This document shows, in pieces, positions 1-7,794 of a stretch of 44,426 bases of DNA. Source of the DNA: an uncultured Mucilaginibacter sp. Its GTDB lineage: Bacteria; Bacteroidota; Bacteroidia; Sphingobacteriales; Sphingobacteriaceae. Position numbers and translations under genes: made by a program. The stretch lies in assembly GCA_903915155.1 (NCBI GenBank), contig CAIWRU010000073.1:1-44426 (forward strand), read 5' to 3'. Each line of letters begins with the position of its first letter. Positions within the stretch are counted from its first letter, which is position 1. The notes beneath the pieces are model-generated. The model saw nothing but the letters and a program-made list of their open reading frames with translations. It made no database searches and had not been told where the DNA came from.

Positions 1-2
1 AT

Positions 3-1136
3 TTTGAACTAACAGAAGAACAACAAATGATACGGCAAGCCGCCCGCGACTTTGCCCAAACCGAGCTTAAACCCGGCGTTATTGAAAGGGATGAGCACCA
101 GAAATTCCCAACCGAGCAAATAAAAAAGCTGGGCGAACTGGGTTTTATGGGGCTGATGGTTCCGCAGCAATACGGCGGCAGCGGCATGGATACTGTTTCA
201 TATGTGCTGGCAATGGAAGAATTGTCGAAAATTGATGCATCGGCTTCAGTAGTGGTTTCGGTAAATAATTCATTGGTATGTTATGGGCTTGAAAAATATG
301 GCAGCGAGGAGCAGAAACAAAAATACCTGGTGCCTTTAGCTATGGGCGAAAAGATAGGTGCATTTTGCCTGTCGGAGCCCGAAGCCGGTTCGGATGCTAC
401 ATCGCAAAAAACCACGGCCATTGATATGGGCGACCATTATTTGCTTAACGGTACAAAAAATTGGATAACCAACGGCAATTCTGCATCAACCTATTTGGTA
501 ATTGCGCAAACCGATGCCGCCAAAAAACACCACGGCATAAACGCGCTGATAGTTGAACGCGGCATGGAAGGCTTTACCATTGGCGCAAAGGAAAATAAAC
601 TGGGCATACGCGGTTCTGATACCCATTCACTGATGTTTACCGACGTTAAAGTGCCCAAGGAAAACCGTATTGGCGAAGATGGCTTTGGGTTTAAATTCGC
701 CATGAGTACGCTTGATGGCGGCCGCATAGGCATAGCATCACAGGCGCTGGGCATAGCGTCGGGCGCGCATGAACTGGCGGTGGCCTATTCAAAGGAACGT
801 AAGGCATTTGGCAAGGCGATAGCCGACTTGCAAGCCATACAGTTTAAACTGGCCGATATGGCAACTGAAATTGAAGCCGCGCGTTTACTGTGTTTAAGGG
901 CGGCATGGTTAAAGGATAATGGAAAGCCCTATGGGCAGGCGAGCGCCATGGCAAAGCTGTTTGCATCGGATGTTGCCATGAGAACTACAGTTGAGGCAGT
1001 GCAAATACACGGCGGCTATGGCTTTGTTAAAGAATACCATGTGGAACGCCTGATGCGCGACGCCAAAATAACGCAGATATACGAGGGCACTTCAGAAATT
1101 CAGAAGATTGTCATATCGCGCGAGGTGCTGAAATAG
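3..1136 (+). CDS. acyl-CoA dehydrogenase, 5' end cut by the window edge
   Basis: FAD-dependent enzyme that oxidises acyl-CoA to trans-2-enoyl-CoA and passes electrons to electron-transfer flavoprotein. The frame is open to the first bases. The residues before the ATG at 27 (FELTEEQQ) match the usual family N-terminus, so the true start lies just outside the window. Visible motifs are the flavin-binding SEPEAGSDATS, GIRGSDTHSL, the C-terminal QIHGGYGF and YEGTSEIQ, whose Glu is the usual catalytic base in short-chain enzymes. The visible length fits an almost complete protein of about 380 residues. Butyryl/short-chain specificity is an inference from the position of that Glu. The TlpA-like gene follows after 38 bp on the same strand. 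Confidence 0.95.
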   Translation, partial: FELTEEQQMIRQAARDFAQTELKPGVIERDEHQKFPTEQIKKLGELGFMGLMVPQQYGGSGMDTVSYVLAMEELSKIDASASVVVSVNNSLVCYGLEKYGSEEQKQKYLVPLAMGEKIGAFCLSEPEAGSDATSQKTTAIDMGDHYLLNGTKNWITNGNSASTYLVIAQTDAAKKHHGINALIVERGMEGFTIGAKENKLGIRGSDTHSLMFTDVKVPKENRIGEDGFGFKFAMSTLDGGRIGIASQALGIASGAHELAVAYSKERKAFGKAIADLQAIQFKLADMATEIEAARLLCLRAAWLKDNGKPYGQASAMAKLFASDVAMRTTVEAVQIHGGYGFVKEYHVERLMRDAKITQIYEGTSEIQKIVISREVLK

Positions 1137-1152
1137 TAGCACAGGTTTTGTT

Positions 1153-1160
1153 TACTTTTG
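1153..1160 (+). promoter_or_regulatory. TAnnTTTG -7-type box before the TlpA-like gene
   Basis: TACTTTTG matches the Bacteroidota -7 consensus and ends 14 nt before the chosen ATG at 1175. It lies downstream of the preceding stop codon. No clear -33 TTTG was found at the usual distance, so this is a weak call. Confidence 0.35.
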
Positions 1161-1174
1161 GTTTTTGCATCGAT

Positions 1175-2404
1175 ATGAAAAACAAAGCCCTGCTCGTTAT
1201 ATTGCTTTCCTTATTCGTTAGTGCTTCATTTGCACAAATTAAATTACCGCTTGGCACCTGGCGCGGTGTGCTGAAAAATTCAACAGGTAATAACCTGCCT
1301 TTTAATTTTATATTAAGTGATTCAACTGGGGCGCCTCTCATCACCATAATCAATGGCACAGAGCGGTTCAAGGTAACCGACATAAAGATCAAAGGCGACT
1401 CCATGCTGATACACATGCCTTTATTCGATTCGGAATTTAAACTGCGGTTTGAAGCTAATTTTTTGGTGGGCCAATGGATAAAGCACCTGGGCAGCACCGA
1501 TGCTACAATGGATTTTGTAGCCCAGCCAAATACTGATTATCGCTTCTTTAAAGCTCCCGCCGCAGCCACGCATAACATAACCGGCCGCTGGACAGCAGTT
1601 TTTGGCGATGCCGATAGTCGCGATACCACGGTTGGCGAGTTTAAGCAAACCGGATCAGAGTTAACCGGTACATTTTTAACCACCACCGGCGATTACCGCT
1701 TTTTACAAGGCAGTGTGGCAGGCGACAGTTTATATATGTCCACCTTTGATGGTGGTCATGCCTTTATTTTCACAGCAAAAATAAATGATGAAAATACCCT
1801 GAGCGATGGTAAAATGTATTCGGGCTATTCAGGCCTTGACCATTGGACTGCGGTTAGGAATGAGAACGCCAAATTACCTGATGCCTACTCGCTAACCTTC
1901 CTGAAACCGGGATATAAAAAGATCGCTTTTACCTTCAAGGATATAAACGGCCATAACGTATCGCTAAGCGACGCGCGGTTTAAGAACAAAGTGGTTATTG
2001 TGCAAATATTAGGCTCATGGTGCCCGAATTGTATGGATGAAACATCATTTATTACGGGTGGTTATTACCAAAAATATCACCCGAAAGGGGTTGAAGTAAT
2101 TGGCCTGGCCTATGAGCGTACCACTGATTTTGCCAAATCGCAGCGTACTTTGCAGCAATTAAAGGCTCACTTTAATATCCAGTATCCGTTATTGATAACC
2201 GGCTATACCCCGCAGCGCGGCGACCCACAAAAAAGCCTGCCCATGCTGGCTGATTTTAAAGGCTTTCCTACCACCATCATCATCGATAAAAGAGGCGATG
2301 TACGCAAAATACACACCGGCTTCAGCGGCCCGGGCACGGGAGATTATTATACCGCGTTTGTTGATGAATTTGACAAGCTGACGGATGATCTGTTAGCGGA
2401 GTAA
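1175..2404 (+). CDS. exported TlpA-like thioredoxin-fold protein
   Basis: Predicted periplasmic or membrane-associated thiol:disulfide oxidoreductase of 409 residues. The ATG at 1175 is preferred over 1148 because it starts directly at a signal peptide (MKNKALLVILLSLF, cleavage near SASFAQ). The N-terminal half (about residues 25-240) is beta-rich and resembles the unknown N-terminal regions of Bacteroidota TlpA proteins. The C-terminal half (about 245-405) is the thioredoxin fold with GSWCPNC, Cys283 and Cys286 forming CPNC, and a cis-Pro region in KGFPTTIIIDKRGDV. The substrate is not evident. Confidence 0.88.
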   Translation: MKNKALLVILLSLFVSASFAQIKLPLGTWRGVLKNSTGNNLPFNFILSDSTGAPLITIINGTERFKVTDIKIKGDSMLIHMPLFDSEFKLRFEANFLVGQWIKHLGSTDATMDFVAQPNTDYRFFKAPAAATHNITGRWTAVFGDADSRDTTVGEFKQTGSELTGTFLTTTGDYRFLQGSVAGDSLYMSTFDGGHAFIFTAKINDENTLSDGKMYSGYSGLDHWTAVRNENAKLPDAYSLTFLKPGYKKIAFTFKDINGHNVSLSDARFKNKVVIVQILGSWCPNCMDETSFITGGYYQKYHPKGVEVIGLAYERTTDFAKSQRTLQQLKAHFNIQYPLLITGYTPQRGDPQKSLPMLADFKGFPTTIIIDKRGDVRKIHTGFSGPGTGDYYTAFVDEFDKLTDDLLAE

Positions 2405-2447
2405 AATTGGTGTTCACTATTTACTGTATATCAACGTTTTGGCGTAA

Positions 2448-2580
2448 CCTAAACAATGCCTAAACGCACCTAAACAGTGCCCAAACAGCACCTAAACACC
2501 CCATGAACGGAACCCAAACAAGCCCAAACAAGCCCAAACAAACCGAAACGAACATAAACGCTACCCATACACCCATAAAC
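2448..2580. repeat. 13-unit AAAC array with 10.5-bp spacing
   Basis: Degenerate heptamers of the form CCYAAAC start at 2448, 2459, 2469, 2480, 2491, 2502, 2513, 2523, 2533, 2543, 2553, 2564 and 2574. Steps are only 10 or 11 bp, and twelve steps cover 126 bp (mean 10.5). The array lies in the 345-bp gap between the TlpA-like and acyltransferase genes. It has no conserved reading frame. The rest of the gap holds only the hairpin element at 2681-2712. Confidence 0.85.
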
Positions 2581-2680
2581 ACTTAATTAGCTGTATTTCA
2601 ATAATTTAATATTTATCAGCGTTCAAGCGAGGAAGCATTTTTGAACGCGGTTTTTTCACTTCCCCCACTGTTTTTTAGAA

Positions 2681-2712
2681 CCCCCTCCTTTGGAGAGGGC
2701 AGGGTGAGGCTA
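2681..2712. repeat. G-rich hairpin element, copy 1
   Basis: A CCCTCC/GGAGGG-type hairpin followed by spaced G runs and GAGGCTA. Relatives in this window are at 4192-4221, 31075-31094 with 31250-31283, 33651-33741 and 42126-42223. It sits about 40 bp beyond the stop codon of the reverse-strand acyltransferase and may act as a terminator. Confidence 0.5.
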
Positions 2713-2749
2713 AATAAACACTTTGAACACTGTTTGTCTCAAAGGTCCA

Positions 2750-3913
2750 TCAGGCCACAACCAAAGCTTTTCTTTGTCGCCACCTCAATAATATCCTGTC
2801 CCTTAACCTTAAAAAAGGTTTCTCCACCAGGTAGCGCAGTAAAAGTGCGCCGGCTATGGAACTGATAATGCCTATCACAAGCATCAGGTTGCCATTCTTA
2901 TCTATTCCCCATTGCCCAAATACGCGCTGACTTACATGCAGCATTATTTTATGTATGAGGTATATGGAATAAGAAAGCGTTGCCAGTCGTTCGGTGATCT
3001 TAGATTTGAATTTATATAATATACACGAAGGGCAAACAGCCCCCGCCACTACCAGCCCATAACCAAACGACACCAACGGGAAGCCAAATACGGAAGCGCT
3101 GAACGTGCTTTGGTTTTCGCACAAAAACCACGACCCTGTTAAAAGCACCGATCCTGCAATTAACAATACGTTGCCATACTTATTAAGCCACTGTTTTACC
3201 GTAGGGTAAAAAGTAAATAACCCGGCAATGGTTACGCCTGTCAAAAGGCCATCTAGCCTGGTATAAGTGGGATAATAAATATATTTAAGCCAAACAGTAT
3301 TACCTCCGTTGATGGTTATTTGTGGCGAAACGAGGATGTTCCAGCTCCATATCCTAACCACAAAACCGACTACAAATAATACCGGGATAATGTAGGCTGC
3401 CTTTTTACCAATTTTATAATAACCGCATAGCAGTATAATTACAGGCAATATCAAATAAAACTGCTCCTCCACACAAAGCGACCATGCATGGGTAAACGTA
3501 TTGCACATATCCCGGTTAAGCCATATATTCAGCGTAAAGGTCAGGTATCGCCAAATGGGCGCTAATGGTTCAAACTCGCGCAGGGCGGGGAACAGTGCAT
3601 ACAATATCACCACCGTAAAATAAGCCGGTAATATCCTGAACACCCGTTTCAGAAAATACTCTTTATACAAAATTTGTTTGCCGCTTGCTATACGTGCGAA
3701 AAGCTGCCCTGCGATAAGGAAGCCGCTAAGCACAAAAAATAGGTCGACACCCGTCCAGCCGAACCCGCATATTTTGCCTTCCCAATCAGGATGACCGAAC
3801 AGCCTGTAATGAAAAAAGAATACCAAAGTTATAGCTAAGGCCCGCAAATGGTCAAGCCCCGCAAGTTTATGGCTATCGGTATCAATCTGGCTGGTAATAG
3901 GGGTTGGGTTCAT
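2750..3913 (-). CDS. acyltransferase-3 family membrane protein
   Basis: Multi-pass inner-membrane O-acyltransferase of the OatA/NodX/ExoZ type (387 residues) that would transfer an acyl group to a cell-surface sugar. The N-terminal motif LDHLRALAITLVFFFHYR carries the conserved His and Arg. LFFVLSGFLIAGQLF, RVFRILPAYF and HAWSLCVEEQFY are family signatures. About ten hydrophobic segments follow, ending in a basic tail. There is no SGNH or other extra domain, so the acceptor cannot be inferred. It is a single gene between repeat-rich gaps. Confidence 0.92.
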   Translation of the reverse strand: MNPTPITSQIDTDSHKLAGLDHLRALAITLVFFFHYRLFGHPDWEGKICGFGWTGVDLFFVLSGFLIAGQLFARIASGKQILYKEYFLKRVFRILPAYFTVVILYALFPALREFEPLAPIWRYLTFTLNIWLNRDMCNTFTHAWSLCVEEQFYLILPVIILLCGYYKIGKKAAYIIPVLFVVGFVVRIWSWNILVSPQITINGGNTVWLKYIYYPTYTRLDGLLTGVTIAGLFTFYPTVKQWLNKYGNVLLIAGSVLLTGSWFLCENQSTFSASVFGFPLVSFGYGLVVAGAVCPSCILYKFKSKITERLATLSYSIYLIHKIMLHVSQRVFGQWGIDKNGNLMLVIGIISSIAGALLLRYLVEKPFLRLRDRILLRWRQRKALVVA

Positions 3914-3920
3914 AGTTTTT

Positions 3921-4052
3921 AATATCGAACACTGAATCTCGAATATCGAATGATGAAGTGGGATTCAATATTTAGGTATTCAATTTTTGTTTAATAATCG
4001 TTAATTACTTCGGTGTTCATCATTCGGTATTCAGTGTTCGATATTCGATTTT
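3921..4052. repeat. heptad-iterated inverted element, family A copy 1
   Basis: The left arm reads as successive 7-mers ATCGAAC, ACTGAAT, CTCGAAT, ATCGAAT, GATGAAG. The right arm reads ACTTCGG, TGTTCAT, CATTCGG, TATTCAG, TGTTCGA, TATTCGA, which is the same word inverted. The arms enclose about 50 bp of AT-rich spacer. A second full copy is at 31131-31240. The element lies upstream of the acyltransferase gene. Confidence 0.85.
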
Positions 4053-4068
4053 AGCTTTTTAAGTTTTC

Positions 4069-4157
4069 GCAGGGCCTCTCGCAGAGGCCCCCGCGCGGTT
4101 GCGGGTTGGGCTAAACACCCTGTATGTGTACGCAGGGTCCTCTGCGAGAGGCCCTGC
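4069..4157. repeat. large GC-rich inverted repeat downstream of pepT
   Basis: The arm at 4069-4090 (GCAGGGCCTCTCGCAGAGGC, then CC) pairs with 4135-4157 with essentially one mismatch. Each arm is itself a hairpin (GGCCTCT-CGC-AGAGGCC). It could fold either as two small hairpins or as one long stem. It lies 40 bp beyond the pepT stop and may terminate pepT transcription. Confidence 0.7.
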
Positions 4158-4191
4158 TGCGACAAGAACTATTTGAAATATTATATTAAAG

Positions 4192-4221
4192 CCCTCCCTA
4201 CCGGGGAGGGTTGGGTGGGGC
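4192..4221. repeat. G-rich hairpin element, copy 2, overlapping the pepT stop
   Basis: CCCTCCCTACCGGGGAGGG hairpin followed by TTGGGTGGGGCT. On the + strand four G runs (4203-4206, 4208-4210, 4213-4215, 4217-4220) fit the G-quadruplex rule. The pepT codons for SAPPNPPR and its stop are read from the complementary strand of this element. Confidence 0.7.
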
Positions 4222-5469
4222 TGATTCCTCCCATATCATACTCAAATGCAAAATAGTTTCCACCGCCTTTTGCATATCCTGTACGCTTACCCATTCCTGC
4301 TTGCCATGAAATGCATGTTCGCCGGCAAAAATGTTGGGGCAGGGTAGGCCCATGAACGATAGGCGCGAACCATCGGTACCGCCGCGTATACTGCAAAGAT
4401 TGGCCTCCATTCCCGCCCTGCGAATTGCTTCCATGCCATATTCTACTATTTGTGGGTGATGGTCTAGCATGGCCTTCATGTTACGGTACTGCGGCTTAAC
4501 CTGTAAGGTATAGGTGGAGTTAGGGAAATGTTTTAATACATCAGTAGCTATTTCGCGTATGGTATTGGCATGTTGGGTTAGCTTCTCCTCGTTAAAATCA
4601 CGTATGATAAAATCGATAGTCGCCTGTTCAACATGGCCCGAAATGCCCACCGGATGCACGAAGCCTTCCATTAGTTCGGTGCCCTCGGGCGATAAGTTTA
4701 ACGGTAATGCAGCCACTATTTGCCCGGCTATTTTTATGGCGCTTTCCATTTTTCCTTTGGCAAAACCCGGGTGCGAACTGATGCCATTTATGGTCAGCTT
4801 TGCGCCATCAGCGCTGAAGGTTTCATTCTCCATATTGCCGGCGCTCTCGCCGTCAATGGTATAACCTGCGTATGCGCCGAGTTTTTGTATATCCACCTTG
4901 TCCACCCCGCGGCCTATTTCTTCATCGGGCGTAAACAATATGCGGATGGCACCATGCTTAATTTCAGGATGATTGATCAAATGATAGCAGGCATCCATTA
5001 TTTCAGCTACCCCGGCCTTATTATCAGCGCCCAACAGGGTGGTGCCGCTGGCTGTGATAATATCATTGCCAAATTGGTTTTTCAGATCGGGATGATCAGC
5101 TATTTTTAAAACCTGCGTGTTATCATCGGGCAAAACAAGGTCTTCTCCCTGGTAATTTTTGTGGATAATGGGTTTTACATTCTCGCCGCTGCAATCGGGC
5201 GAGGTATCCATATGCGAACAAAAACAGATAACCGGTACATTGGGTTTGGTTGTATTTGCAGGTATGGTGGCATACACATAGCCAAATTCGTCCATATGGG
5301 CATCGTCTACGCCAATTTCCAGCAGTTCATTAACTAATAATTTACCCAGATTTTTCTGTTTGGCGGTGGAAGGATAAGTTTCCGAAGTCGGGTCCGACTG
5401 CGTATCGATAACCACGTAGCGAAAAAAACGTTGTGAAACATTAAAATCCAGTATTTCGTTAAAATCCAT
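4198..5469 (-). CDS. pepT: peptidase T (tripeptide aminopeptidase)
   Basis: Cytosolic M20B di-zinc aminopeptidase that removes the N-terminal residue of tripeptides. Metal-binding and catalytic motifs are present: CFCSHMDTSPD (His86, Asp88), LLGADNKAG, TPDEEIGRG, DGESAGNMENETF, ISSHPGFAKGK, GGTDGSRLS and a C-terminal EHAFHGKQEW. The length of 423 is about 15 residues above the roughly 408 usual for PepT. The excess is the C-terminal tail, whose last residues SAPPNPPR are translated from a repeat element. No SD-like sequence precedes the ATG. Confidence 0.97.
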   Translation of the reverse strand: MDFNEILDFNVSQRFFRYVVIDTQSDPTSETYPSTAKQKNLGKLLVNELLEIGVDDAHMDEFGYVYATIPANTTKPNVPVICFCSHMDTSPDCSGENVKPIIHKNYQGEDLVLPDDNTQVLKIADHPDLKNQFGNDIITASGTTLLGADNKAGVAEIMDACYHLINHPEIKHGAIRILFTPDEEIGRGVDKVDIQKLGAYAGYTIDGESAGNMENETFSADGAKLTINGISSHPGFAKGKMESAIKIAGQIVAALPLNLSPEGTELMEGFVHPVGISGHVEQATIDFIIRDFNEEKLTQHANTIREIATDVLKHFPNSTYTLQVKPQYRNMKAMLDHHPQIVEYGMEAIRRAGMEANLCSIRGGTDGSRLSFMGLPCPNIFAGEHAFHGKQEWVSVQDMQKAVETILHLSMIWEESAPPNPPR

Positions 5470-5559
5470 ATAAAGTATTATATTAGATGATATGTTATAT
5501 TTTATTGAATAAACATATTATTCACCTAAATTGCTTAAATTTTGAATAAATCAGCACTA

Positions 5560-6296
5560 TTGAAAAAAAACTTTTTACTTTTTGTCTTAGTATTTTCTTC
5601 AATTATAGTAAAAGCGCAAGGCGATTATAACTTCATGCCCATGGGTATTGGCGCGGGTGCGGGCCTAATCCGGGGCTACACTAATCTAGCCAAACAGGAC
5701 AATAAAATTGCGGCCAACATAAACTTTACTTATTATGTAAGTCCGTATTGCCTATTACTTTAGAAGTGCAAAAGGGTACATTAAGCGGCGGAAGTACATC
5801 AACAGACCAGTATAAGCGCCAGTATTCAAACAGTTATCTTGGCCTGTATCTTCACGGCGACCTGCAACTGGGCCAGGTAATTGATTACTATTACAGTGGC
5901 ATTAACGAGATATTAAAGAATGTTTATTTTGGATCGGGCGTTGGATTTGTAGATGATAATGTTAAGAATCAACGTACCAATCTTGTTGCTACGTCGCAAT
6001 ATCCGGCAGGAACATACGTTTTTCCGGGGACCGACCATAGTATTGACCTGGCCATACCCATACGTATGGGCTACGAGTTTAAGATATATAATGAATATGA
6101 CGAACCTTATTTAAGGATTGATATTCAGTATACCCACACCGTTGTTTTTGGCGAAGGGCTTGATGGTTATAACGACCCGCCGAGTCACTTTAAAAATCAA
6201 AATCCCGACCAATACCGCGAAATTGGCTTTACCGTAAAGTATGACTTTGGCCGTATAAGGGCATTTACAAAACGAATAAGAGGTACCGGTTTTTGA
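5560..6296 (+). pseudogene. outer-membrane beta-barrel protein, split by a one-base frameshift
   Basis: The first part reads a signal peptide (MKKNFLLFVLVFSSIIVKAQ from the TTG at 5560; a TTG at 5542 is an alternative), then a Gly-rich barrel start up to NFTYYVSPY, and ends at a stop at 5763. The second part continues in the neighbouring frame with LPITLEVQKGTLSGG to 6296. Adding one T within TATTGCC near 5745-5750 rejoins the two as SPYLPITLEVQKG. The second part contains alternating beta strands and ends in YDFGRIRAFTKR. The gene is either a recent frameshift mutant or carries a sequencing error. About 245 residues if repaired. Ligand unknown. Confidence 0.8.
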
Positions 6297-6652
6297 ACAT
6301 TGAGGAACTACGTGATTACTGCCTGCAAAAAAGCGGCGTTACTGAAGGTTTCCCTTTCGGCGAAGATACCCTTGTTTTTAAAGTTGGCGAAAAGTTATTT
6401 TTGCTCACAAGCCTTCAACAAAGTAACCGTTTTAATGTAAAATGCGATCCCGAACTAGCTGTTGAACTGCGCGAGCGTTATAACGAAGTAATACCCGGCT
6501 TCCACATGAATAAGGTGCATTGGAACACCGTTTATACCGATGGCAGCCTAACCGAAAAACAGCTCCGCGATATGATTGACCATTCCTATGAGTTGATACT
6601 TAAAAGCCTGCCCAAAAAACTGCAGGAAATGATTAACGTGAGTTCGACATAA
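6293..6652 (+). CDS. MmcQ/YjbR-family protein
   Basis: Small cytosolic protein of 119 residues with the MmcQ/YjbR (CyaY-like) fold, often annotated as DNA-binding. Its biochemical role is not established. Diagnostic segments are NIEELRDYCLQKSGVTEGFPFG, LVFKVGEKLFLLTSL, the ligand-like CDPELAVELRERY, and GFHMNKVHWNTV followed by a C-terminal helix. It starts with TTG at 6293, which overlaps the TGA stop of the upstream barrel gene by TTGA. An AAGAGGT about 10 nt upstream could serve as ribosome-binding site. Translational coupling is therefore likely. Confidence 0.85.
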   Translation: MNIEELRDYCLQKSGVTEGFPFGEDTLVFKVGEKLFLLTSLQQSNRFNVKCDPELAVELRERYNEVIPGFHMNKVHWNTVYTDGSLTEKQLRDMIDHSYELILKSLPKKLQEMINVSST

Positions 6653-6676
6653 GGATAAACAGGACGAGCAGGGCAA

Positions 6677-6877
6677 TGTCATTAGCTTAAGGGGAAAATG
6701 ATCTTGAACTATGCTCCGTAGGAGCAAAATATTGGTAGCAAATATTAATCAAACCCATTCTGCGTGCAGTAGGTACGCAACATAGCGGGGTTTCATACCT
6801 ACGGCACGATATTTATTTCGATTTCTTTTTCTACCAATATATAACCCCTACGGGTTTGCGGGCTTAACTTAATGACA
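6677..6877. repeat. MITE-like compound palindromic element, copy A
   Basis: The element is bounded by inverted termini TGTCATTAGCTTAAG (6677-6691) and CTTAACTTAATGACA (6863-6877). Inside are the hairpin TGCTCC-GTA-GGAGCA (6712-6726), a paired GTAGGTACG and CCTACGGCACG, and CCCTACGGG. The core 6711-6880 is about 80% identical by eye to 15725-15892. No reading frame is conserved. It fills the first half of the 505-bp gene-free stretch 6653-7158. Confidence 0.8.
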
Positions 6878-7051
6878 TGACCAGTAGGATCAACACCTTT
6901 GTAGAAAAAAGCAAATAATAATTTTTGCCTCGTCAGAGGCTACACTTTGCGAATTTGGGTAGCTCCTGACGGAGAAATATTCTTTTCTTCTATCTTTTTC
7001 TACAAAGGGGTAGTCCTTACAGGACATTATTTTGTAAACTAAATGTCATTA
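6870..7051. repeat. second compound palindromic element, abutting copy A
   Basis: This element shares the TAATGACA terminus of the preceding element (6870-6877) and ends in TGTCATTA at 7044-7051. An internal inverted pair CCTTTGTAGAAAAA (6896-6909) and TTTTTCTACAAAGG (6995-7008) encloses hairpins GCCTC-GTCA-GAGGC (6927-6940) and CTCC-TGAC-GGAG (6963-6974). GTCCT-TAC-AGGAC follows at about 7013-7025. Beyond it, TAACGGAG and CTCCGTTA pair near 7068-7101. Nothing coding is visible. Confidence 0.7.
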
Positions 7052-7158
7052 CACTTACGTTAATTAATAACGGAGATAAATAAAATTTTGCTCCGTTAGG
7101 TGTTTTAAAAACCGTTACCTTAGTCACCCGGCAAACAGCCCTTCTATTTAACAGCAAA

Positions 7159-7794
7159 ATGCAAGAATATCTAACCCAAACCCCTGTAGCCTCGCTCATA
7201 TTTGTTATTACCATTATTACTACCATAATGGCGTTTAATAATGAAAATCTTTTAAATAATCTCATACTGCACCCATACAGTGTTTACCGTAAGAAAAAGG
7301 TTTATACAGTTATTACCAGCGGCTTAATCCATGGCGATTGGATGCACCTGCTATTTAATATGTTTTCTTATTATTTCTTTGCTTTTACCCTGGAGCGGAT
7401 GATGGGGCACTGGCAGTTTGGTTTGCTATATGTGGTTAGTTTGATATTGAGTGATGTACCTACAATATTTAAACATAAAAATGATTGGGGATATCGCTGC
7501 CTTGGCGCGTCGGGTGCAGTGAGCGCGGTTATTTTTGCTTTTATTTTATACCAACCGGCCGTTAAAATGATAATTATGCCAATCCCCTTTGGGATACCCG
7601 CTATTATTTTTGGCCCTTTGTATTTGCTTTATTGTCATTACTCGTCAAAACACGCGCGCGATAATGTTAATCATGATGCCCACTTGTATGGGGCTTTAAG
7701 CGGGCTCATCATAACTATTATACTTTACCCGCCTATAGTGACTGAATTTATAACAAATGCTAACGTGCTAATTCAATCGTACCTGCATCGGTAA
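7159..7794 (+). CDS. rhomboid-family intramembrane serine protease
   Basis: Six-helix membrane protease of 211 residues that would cleave transmembrane substrates within the bilayer. The catalytic serine is in GASGAVSA (Ser118) and the catalytic histidine in HDAHLYGALSG (His175). The family segment HGDWMHLLFNMFSYYFFA (residues 58-75) precedes them. Length is typical of compact bacterial rhomboids without accessory domains. The substrate is unknown. The gene is convergent with, and overlaps by 35 bp, the unknown reverse gene ending at 7760. Confidence 0.93.
   Translation: MQEYLTQTPVASLIFVITIITTIMAFNNENLLNNLILHPYSVYRKKKVYTVITSGLIHGDWMHLLFNMFSYYFFAFTLERMMGHWQFGLLYVVSLILSDVPTIFKHKNDWGYRCLGASGAVSAVIFAFILYQPAVKMIIMPIPFGIPAIIFGPLYLLYCHYSSKHARDNVNHDAHLYGALSGLIITIILYPPIVTEFITNANVLIQSYLHR

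Noticed and set aside
2448..2580. CRISPR-like array
   Set aside because: Units are 7 bp with 3-4 bp spacers, far too short for CRISPR repeats and spacers, and no cas genes are near.
2641..2865. 74-residue forward frame
   Set aside because: It reads through the G-rich hairpin element and the 3' end of the acyltransferase gene; no protein-like pattern.
4514..5109. Forward frames overlapping pepT
   Set aside because: They are antisense to conserved pepT motifs and have no recognisable protein features.
6653..7158. tRNA or known structured RNA gene in the gap
   Set aside because: The hairpins do not form a cloverleaf or a family I can name; they repeat elsewhere as mobile-like elements.
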